Made by a program: the position numbers and the translations under genes
Assembly: GCA_025774615.1 (NCBI GenBank)
Contig: JALGVQ010000041.1
Location: 1 to 18,983, forward strand
Reading direction: 5' to 3'
Origin: a bacterium
GTDB taxonomy: Bacteria > Blakebacterota > Blakebacteria > Blakebacterales > Blakebacteraceae
Length of the DNA stretch: 18,983 bases
Notes under the pieces: generated by a model
Told to the model about the DNA's origin: nothing
The model's input: only the letters and a program-made list of their open reading frames with translations
Database searches by the model: none
Part shown: in pieces, positions 13,806-18,983 of the stretch
How positions within the stretch are numbered: the first letter of the stretch is position 1
Layout: every line of letters begins with the position of its first letter

Positions 13806-14554
13806 TTTTTCAGGCGCTGTGGGGCTGCCTCCATCGTCCCCAGGTAAAAAGGAAGGATTTTCAGGATATCTTCTCCTCCGGTAAGGAGCGCTTCGGTTCC
13901 CAGAGTGAGGAGATGTTCAGGTGCAGCCCGATCTGAACCAGCGATGAGTTCAATGTCATCGGGCAGATCGTGGTCGAGACTGGCGAGGAATCTATCGACG
14001 CCGGGACCCGCCAGGCGGCACGGTCGCGGGACGAGTCCGGGGATGGCTTCGGCAGGCGCGATCTGGAGCAGAACCTCATCTTCACCCAGCTCGACAACAT
14101 CCTCCGCCAACGCCAGGTGGATACCTTTATTACTACCTGCGTCCTGTCTGAGCGGTCTGGTCTCATCCTGGAAATAGGTGACCCAGGCGGTGCCCCGGCT
14201 CCGGGCATCGTAGCAGACGCAGAGCGAGGCGGTATCGGTTCTGTACTGGTTGGCAAACGCGCAGAAGGAGGGAACCGCAGTGACCGGGATCCCCAGTGAC
14301 TCCGAGAGACCCTGCGCCAGAGCGTATCCGACCCTCAATCCGGTATAGGAGCCCGGTCCGCGGCTGATGACGATACCGGTGACGCTGGTGATATCCCGGT
14401 CTGCCTCTTCGAGCATATCGTGTGCGCCTGTCAGGAGCAGGGATGCCCCACCCTCATTGCGGGCGTATTCGCGTTGTCCGATGAGCGATCCGCCCTCAGG
14501 ATCGGCCAGGGCAACCACTGCGGTGGTTGTAGATGTATCGAACAACAGCAGCAT
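13802..14554 (-). CDS. tsaB: tRNA t6A37 synthesis protein TsaB
   Basis: TsaB pairs with TsaD (and TsaE) to place the threonylcarbamoyl group on A37 of ANN-reading tRNAs. It is an inactive ASKHA-fold homologue of TsaD. The 250 residues open with MLLLFDTSTTTAVVAL and contain SRGPGSYTGLRVGYALAQGL near 64-83, the family hallmark. The N-terminal half is the conserved one, and the C-terminal half is variable as usual. The start has GGAG 8 nt upstream. It is 33 nt from polA, and its stop overlaps the next start as ATGA. TsaC, TsaD and TsaE are elsewhere. In some genomes tsaB is fused to rimI; no fusion is seen here. Confidence 0.95.
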   Translation of the reverse strand: MLLLFDTSTTTAVVALADPEGGSLIGQREYARNEGGASLLLTGAHDMLEEADRDITSVTGIVISRGPGSYTGLRVGYALAQGLSESLGIPVTAVPSFCAFANQYRTDTASLCVCYDARSRGTAWVTYFQDETRPLRQDAGSNKGIHLALAEDVVELGEDEVLLQIAPAEAIPGLVPRPCRLAGPGVDRFLASLDHDLPDDIELIAGSDRAAPEHLLTLGTEALLTGGEDILKILPFYLGTMEAAPQRLKK

Positions 14555-14587
14555 TATCCGTTCTCCGCTTGTGGTGCAGGTGCCCTT

Positions 14588-17284
14588 TTAGTGCGCGTCT
14601 GCCCATGTCTTCCCCCATTGTGCATCTACCACGATGGGGACGTTCAGTTCCAGGGCTCCTTCCATCATCTCCACGACTACCCCGCACACCTTCTCGACCT
14701 GATCTTCATCCACTTCGAATACCAGTTCATCATGAACCTGGATGATCATATCCGCTGCTACCGAATCCTTCCATATCCACTCCTGAATGGCGATCATCGC
14801 TTTCTTGATCAGATCCGCAGCCGATCCCTGGATCGGCATGTTCACGGCGGTGCGTTCGGCGAAGGCCCTGATCTGGGGCGCCGAGGATTCAAGTTCCGGC
14901 ATATACCGTCGCCTGTTCAGCAGGGTGGTCACATAGCCGTTTTTCCGGGCTGTTTCCTTCGTCTCCTCGATGTAACGGGCAACGCCGCTGAATCGTTCGA
15001 AGTAGTTCTCGATGAATTCCTTCGCTTCCGCAGAAGGGATCGCGAGCTGTTTGCCGAGACTGACGCTTCCCATTCCGTACATCACACCGAAGTTGACCGA
15101 CTTGGCCTGACGGCGAAGAACATCGGTGACCTCTTCAGCGGGAGCGTTGAGGATCGCGGCCGCAGTGGTCGTGTGGATGTCCTCCTCCTTGCGGAAGGCA
15201 TCGATCAGACGCTCATCCCCGGAGAGATGAGCCATGATCCTCAACTCGATCTGACTGTAGTCTGCCGACAGCAGAACGCGCCCCTCAGGCGCGATGAACG
15301 CCCGCCTGATCCTCCGCCCTTCCTCGGTGCGGATCGGAATATTCTGCAGATTAGGTTCCGAGGAGGAGAGCCTGCCGGTCGCCGCGACCGTCTGGTTGAA
15401 GGAGGTATGGATCCTTCCGGTGCCGGGATTCACCAGTCTCGGCAGAGCCTCGATATAGGTCGAAACCAGCTTCCCGAGAGCGCGACAGTCGAGGATCCTG
15501 CGAGCGATCGGATGTTCAGGGATCAATCCCTCGAGTACCTCCGAATCGGTCGAATACCCTGTCTTGGTTTTCTTGCCACGCGGCAGTTCCAGCTTCTCGA
15601 ACAGGATCTTCTGAAGCTGCTGCGGGGAGTTGAGATTGAACTCCTCTCCGGCAAGCTTGTAGATCTCACCCGTCAACAGGTCGAGCTCACCCTGGAATTC
15701 CTCTCTGAGATCGGAGAGGAGTTCAAGGTCGATCAGGACGCCCCGCGCTTCCATCTCGACAAGAACCGGAATGAGCGGCACTTCAGTATCATCCATCAGC
15801 GCCCGGAGCTTCAGCGCTTCGAGCTGAGGGGCCATCTCATCCAGCAGGCCGAGGGTCACATCGACGTCTTCACAGGCATAGTCACATGCCTCGGCGATCC
15901 CCACCTCGGCGAATGACTTCTGCTTCTTCCCTTTCCCGATGAGGGTGGTTATCGGGGTTGTCTGGCGCGAGAGATATTCAAGAGCCAGGGCATCGAGCCC
16001 ATGCTTGCGGCGCGACGGGTTCAGCAGGTAGGAAGCCACCATGGTGTCGCAGACGATTCCGGCCAGCCCGATCCCCTCGTTGCGAAGTACCAGCGCATCG
16101 TACTTGATGTTATGTCCCACCTTCGGGACGGTATCGTCTTCGAGGAACTTCGCGAGTCGGCTCAACGCCTCATCTTCAGGCAGGTTTCCCTCTTCCTCGT
16201 GTCGAAGCGGGATGTACCAGCCCCTGCCCTGTTCAATCGCCAGACTCACACCTACGATACGGGCCGTAAGCGGATTCAGACCGGTGGTTTCGGTATCCAC
16301 CGCAACGATATCCGCGCCGCGGCAGAGAGTGAGGACCTCCTCGAGCGAGTCGATGGATTCAACAAGCAGATAGTCCCGTTCCGCTGAGTCTGCGCCCGAC
16401 TCATCGCTTTCATGCAGAAGGTTGTCCAGAAGACCGGTGAATTCGAGTTCCCCGAACAGTTTGGCCATCACCGGATAATCGAAACCGGAAAAGGCAAAAT
16501 CGTCGATGGAGATGTCGAGCGGGACCTCGGTATCGATGGTGACAAGTTCCTTGCTCAGCAGTGCCTGTTCGGCATACTCGACGAGGTTCTCCCTGACCCG
16601 TCTCTGCGTTATCTCATCGGCGTGATCGAGGACCTCTTCCACCGATCCGTACTCGAGCACCAGTTTCTGCGCGGTCTTCTCACCCACCTGGGGCACACCG
16701 GGGACGTTATCGGAGGAATCTCCCATCAATCCGAGGATATCGATCGTCTGGGAAGGCTCTACTCCATACCGCTCCCTGACATCCGCAGCGGTGAAGGGTG
16801 CATAATCATCACCCCTCCTGCCCGGTCGCAGCATATGGACCCGATCACCGAGACATTGCATGAAATCTTTGTCACTGGTCACCAGATAGACGTCGAGTCC
16901 CTCCCTTTCTCCCAGCTTTGCCAGGGTCCCCATCACATCATCGGCCTCATATCCCGGGACTTCGAGGTGGGGGATCGACATCGATTCCACTATCTGATGG
17001 ACCCGGGGCAGGCTCCGCGCGAGGTCTTCCGGCATTTTCTCCCGTGTGGCCTTGTACTGCTCATACCGCTCATGTCGGAAGGTCTTGCCGGGCGCGTCGA
17101 AAACAACCGCCAGATGGGTCGGCTCATACTGTCTGATCAACTTCAGCAGGGAGGTCGTGAATGCGTACGGGGCGCTCGTATTCTCGCCCTTCGAATTGAT
17201 GAGGGGATTCTTGATGAACGCAAAGTAGCCCCGGTAGGCGAGCGCTGTACCGTCCACCAGGAAGAGAATAGATCGGGCTGGCAT
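14588..17284 (-). CDS. polA: DNA polymerase I
   Basis: Repair polymerase that removes RNA primers and fills gaps. The 898 residues carry all three domains. The 5'-3' exonuclease (1-290) has FLVDGTALAYRGYFA, EADDVMGT at 113-120, TSDKDFMQ and GLMGDSSDNVPGVPQVGEKTA. The 3'-5' exonuclease (about 305-490) keeps every DEDDy residue: Asp330 and Glu332 in AVDTETTGL, Asp396 in GHNIKYD, Tyr469 and Asp473 in YACED, so proofreading should be active. In the polymerase domain, motif A is DYSQIELR from 675, the O-helix is RRQAKSVNFGVMYG from 724 with Phe732 (dideoxy-discriminating type), and motif C is VHDELVFE from 850. The start at 17284 has only a close-set AGGA. The gene diverges from the plus-strand exported-protein gene across 134 nt. 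Confidence 0.98.
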   Translation of the reverse strand: MPARSILFLVDGTALAYRGYFAFIKNPLINSKGENTSAPYAFTTSLLKLIRQYEPTHLAVVFDAPGKTFRHERYEQYKATREKMPEDLARSLPRVHQIVESMSIPHLEVPGYEADDVMGTLAKLGEREGLDVYLVTSDKDFMQCLGDRVHMLRPGRRGDDYAPFTAADVRERYGVEPSQTIDILGLMGDSSDNVPGVPQVGEKTAQKLVLEYGSVEEVLDHADEITQRRVRENLVEYAEQALLSKELVTIDTEVPLDISIDDFAFSGFDYPVMAKLFGELEFTGLLDNLLHESDESGADSAERDYLLVESIDSLEEVLTLCRGADIVAVDTETTGLNPLTARIVGVSLAIEQGRGWYIPLRHEEEGNLPEDEALSRLAKFLEDDTVPKVGHNIKYDALVLRNEGIGLAGIVCDTMVASYLLNPSRRKHGLDALALEYLSRQTTPITTLIGKGKKQKSFAEVGIAEACDYACEDVDVTLGLLDEMAPQLEALKLRALMDDTEVPLIPVLVEMEARGVLIDLELLSDLREEFQGELDLLTGEIYKLAGEEFNLNSPQQLQKILFEKLELPRGKKTKTGYSTDSEVLEGLIPEHPIARRILDCRALGKLVSTYIEALPRLVNPGTGRIHTSFNQTVAATGRLSSSEPNLQNIPIRTEEGRRIRRAFIAPEGRVLLSADYSQIELRIMAHLSGDERLIDAFRKEEDIHTTTAAAILNAPAEEVTDVLRRQAKSVNFGVMYGMGSVSLGKQLAIPSAEAKEFIENYFERFSGVARYIEETKETARKNGYVTTLLNRRRYMPELESSAPQIRAFAERTAVNMPIQGSAADLIKKAMIAIQEWIWKDSVAADMIIQVHDELVFEVDEDQVEKVCGVVVEMMEGALELNVPIVVDAQWGKTWADAH

Positions 17285-17291
17285 GGTCCTG

Positions 17292-17320
17292 AAACTATCA
17301 GCCAGTCAGCAGGGGGTCAA
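17292..17320 (-). promoter_or_regulatory. Weak candidate promoter for polA
   Basis: TTGACC (17315-17320) is a good -35 match, followed after 17 nt by TAGTTT (17292-17297), a poor -10 match. If used, transcription would begin almost at the polA ATG. In the 134-nt divergent gap 17285-17418 I see nothing else firm. TATGAT at 17361-17366 could serve the plus-strand gene but lacks a recognisable -35 partner. Confidence 0.22.
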
Positions 17321-17418
17321 CGCAACAGAGGATGAAGGTGGAAAAACATCAGATTGCATATATGATAGGCACGGATATCAATGACCGGATGGGAACTTTC
17401 GAAAAGGACTGCAAGCTG

Positions 17419-18983
17419 ATGAAGGCACATAGATCACTGCGACTGATTGCGGGACTCCTGCTGGTTCCGGCTATGGCACTGGCATTCCAGAATGTCGCGC
17501 TGGCCCAGGAAGAGGGCGGTACACTCGGTGAATTCAACTGGCGCCAGGTCGGCCCGGCGAACATGTCGGGACGCGTTACCGACGTCGCGATACCACCAGG
17601 AGGTGAAGCCTCGACGATCTACGTCGGCGCCGCCGCCGGTGGCCTCTGGAAGACGGTGAACAACGGTGTCACCTGGGAGCAGATCTTCGAGGGCGGCAAG
17701 ACCGCCGCGGTCGGAGATATCGCGATCGCGCCCTCCGATCCGGATGTCATATACGTCGGGATGGGCGAACCCCACTCCCGGAATTCGATCAGCTGGGGAG
17801 ACGGAATCTGGCGGTCGACGGACGCCGGCAAGACATGGAGTCACGTGGGGCTCGAGTACACCTACCACATCGGACGGATCGTCGTCGATCCGCGAGATCC
17901 GATGGTGGTCTATGTCGCAGCGCTCGGGAATCTGTGGGACCGCACCAGTGGTGACCGGGGTCTCTACAAGTCGGATGACGGCGGGAACCGATGGCGGAAA
18001 CTGAAGGGCTTTGACGACGGCACCGGTTTCTACGACGTCGTTCTCGATCCTGAGAATCCTGATGTGGTCTGGGGCACCTCCTGGGAGCGGGAACGCCAAC
18101 CATGGGTATTCCTTAGCGGCGGCGGCCCCAACAACGGTATCTGGAAATCGATCGACGCCGGCGAGACGTGGACCCGCATCGAGGGTAACGGACTGCCTCC
18201 CTCCGACCAGAACGGGAAGAGCAGCCTGGAGATCTTCCCCGGGGATCCCGACCTCATCTACGCCCGGATCGAGAACTTCTCCGACGATCCCGATGCTCCC
18301 GCAGCACAGGCAGGCGGTCAGCAACGGGGCGGACGAGGAACGTCGAGGAACATGAGCGGCACCTACATGAGCCGCAACGGGGGAGATTCATGGACACGCG
18401 TCGACCGGCAGAACAGTCGTCCCTTCTACTACTGTCAGCTGCGGGTCGATCCGACCGATCCGAACAAGATATACCTTTTAGAGACCTCTGCCCTGAAGGT
18501 GGACGTGGAGGAGGCCCTGAAATGGGTCGATGATTACGAGCGGGCGAGTGATCCGAGTGAGACCCGGGGTGTGACGAATATCACCGGGAACCACCACGTC
18601 GACTTCCACGCGATGTGGATCGATCCGACCAATCCCGACCACCTGGTGGTCGGTTCCGACGGTGGAGTCTCCATCTCCTGGGATGAGGGAGCCACCTGGG
18701 ACTTCTGCGACAACCTCGTACTGGGGCAGTTCTACGCCATCGGATACGACATGGCCCAGCCCTACAACGTCTACGGTGGACTGCAGGACAATGGTACCTG
18801 GGGTGGCCCGAGCCGTTCGCAGTACGGGAACGGCATCATGAACCGTGACTGGGAGTTCTTCATGGGTGGCGACGGGTTCCATGCGCAGGTCGACCCGGAA
18901 GATCCCGATATCATCCTCTATGGTGAGAGTCAGGGTGGTAACATCTCGCGCTTCAATCGCGCTACCGGGCAATCGCAATCGCT
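17419..18983 (+). CDS. Exported sortilin/Vps10-like BNR (Asp-box) repeat protein, N-terminal part
   Basis: The plus-strand frame is open from ATG 17419 to the right edge, 521 residues without a stop. A signal peptide is clear: MKAHRSLRL, a hydrophobic stretch, then ALAQ before EEGG at 31. The mature part begins FNWRQVGPANMSGRVTDVAI, a typical opening of bacterial sortilin/Vps10-like beta-propellers. Asp-box motifs (S-x-D-x-G-x-x-W, some degenerate) lie at about 79-86, 133-140, 185-192, 244-251, 318-325 and 420-427. They are interleaved with DPxDP-type turns such as VDPRDPMVVYV and VDPTDPNKIY. Later NHHVDFHAMW and GLQDNG are also family-like. Such proteins are often annotated as glycosyl hydrolases without proof of activity. 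Full length is usually near 1000 residues, so about half is missing. An AAGGA site lies 10 nt before the chosen start; upstream in-frame ATGs at 17362 and 17389 would spoil the signal peptide. It diverges from polA. Confidence 0.9.
   Translation, partial: MKAHRSLRLIAGLLLVPAMALAFQNVALAQEEGGTLGEFNWRQVGPANMSGRVTDVAIPPGGEASTIYVGAAAGGLWKTVNNGVTWEQIFEGGKTAAVGDIAIAPSDPDVIYVGMGEPHSRNSISWGDGIWRSTDAGKTWSHVGLEYTYHIGRIVVDPRDPMVVYVAALGNLWDRTSGDRGLYKSDDGGNRWRKLKGFDDGTGFYDVVLDPENPDVVWGTSWERERQPWVFLSGGGPNNGIWKSIDAGETWTRIEGNGLPPSDQNGKSSLEIFPGDPDLIYARIENFSDDPDAPAAQAGGQQRGGRGTSRNMSGTYMSRNGGDSWTRVDRQNSRPFYYCQLRVDPTDPNKIYLLETSALKVDVEEALKWVDDYERASDPSETRGVTNITGNHHVDFHAMWIDPTNPDHLVVGSDGGVSISWDEGATWDFCDNLVLGQFYAIGYDMAQPYNVYGGLQDNGTWGGPSRSQYGNGIMNRDWEFFMGGDGFHAQVDPEDPDIILYGESQGGNISRFNRATGQSQS

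Noticed and set aside
14420-15916. 498-codon open frame on the plus strand opposite polA
   Set aside because: It is fully antisense to the polymerase domain of polA, whose motifs are all intact, and its own translation resembles no protein family. Long antisense frames are expected in GC-rich coding DNA.
16412-17335. 307-codon plus-strand frame opposite the 5' part of polA
   Set aside because: It is a mirror of the 5'-3' exonuclease coding region, with no ribosome site or recognisable motif.
17434-18324. 296-codon minus-strand frame at the right end
   Set aside because: It lies opposite the plus-strand Asp-box gene, which has a signal peptide, a ribosome site and repeated family motifs. The minus reading is its shadow.
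18478-18978. 166-codon minus-strand frame at the right edge
   Set aside because: It is also antisense to the Asp-box gene and shows only low-information Val/Asp-rich sequence.
1-18983. Mobile element, CRISPR array, toxin-antitoxin or defence genes
   Set aside because: I found no transposase, integrase, spaced repeat array or paired small toxin-like frames. Genes are tightly packed core functions.

Overview
This is a GC-rich bacterial window made almost entirely of core housekeeping genes. Fifteen features on the minus strand (fourteen protein genes and one tRNA) form one long head-to-tail block that reads from about 17284 down to the left edge. A single plus-strand gene at the right end diverges from polA and runs off the window. 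I see no mobile elements, integrases, CRISPR arrays or rRNA. I found no candidate for a new defence or metabolic system. The most notable things are two frame-breaking lesions, a few unusual neighbour pairings and some local sequence structure.

Layout in the direction of transcription: polA (DNA polymerase I, three domains), tsaB (tRNA t6A synthesis), a purine nucleoside phosphorylase, accD (fatty-acid synthesis), folC (folate), a gap with an inverted repeat and a possible promoter, glmS (glucosamine-6-phosphate synthase), an exported TPR plus periplasmic-binding-fold protein resembling LpoA in architecture, larE (sulfur transferase), gmhA (sedoheptulose-7-phosphate isomerase), ispE (isoprenoids), spoVG, tRNA-Gln(TTG), prs (PRPP synthetase), rplY/ctc (ribosomal protein L25), pth (peptidyl-tRNA hydrolase) and hppA (membrane pyrophosphatase, cut by the left edge). 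Many junctions are 4-8 nt stop/start overlaps, which suggests translational coupling. The ispE-spoVG-(tRNA-Gln)-prs-ctc-pth run matches the ancestral order known from Bacillus subtilis, without purR, yabJ and glmU.

Two genes are broken as read. rplY holds a perfect 22-bp tandem duplication, and removing one copy restores a full 225-residue protein. hppA needs a one-base change near position 570 to join its two halves. Each could be a real mutation or an assembly error.

The organism is probably a Gram-negative bacterium outside Proteobacteria and Firmicutes. GmhA and exported periplasmic-type proteins suggest an outer membrane, while SpoVG and a CTC-type L25 with an acidic tail fit lineages such as Gemmatimonadota, Latescibacterota or other FCB-like phyla. 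The plus-strand sortilin/BNR-type exported protein is of a kind common in Gemmatimonadota and Bacteroidota. This placement is an inference, not a demonstration.
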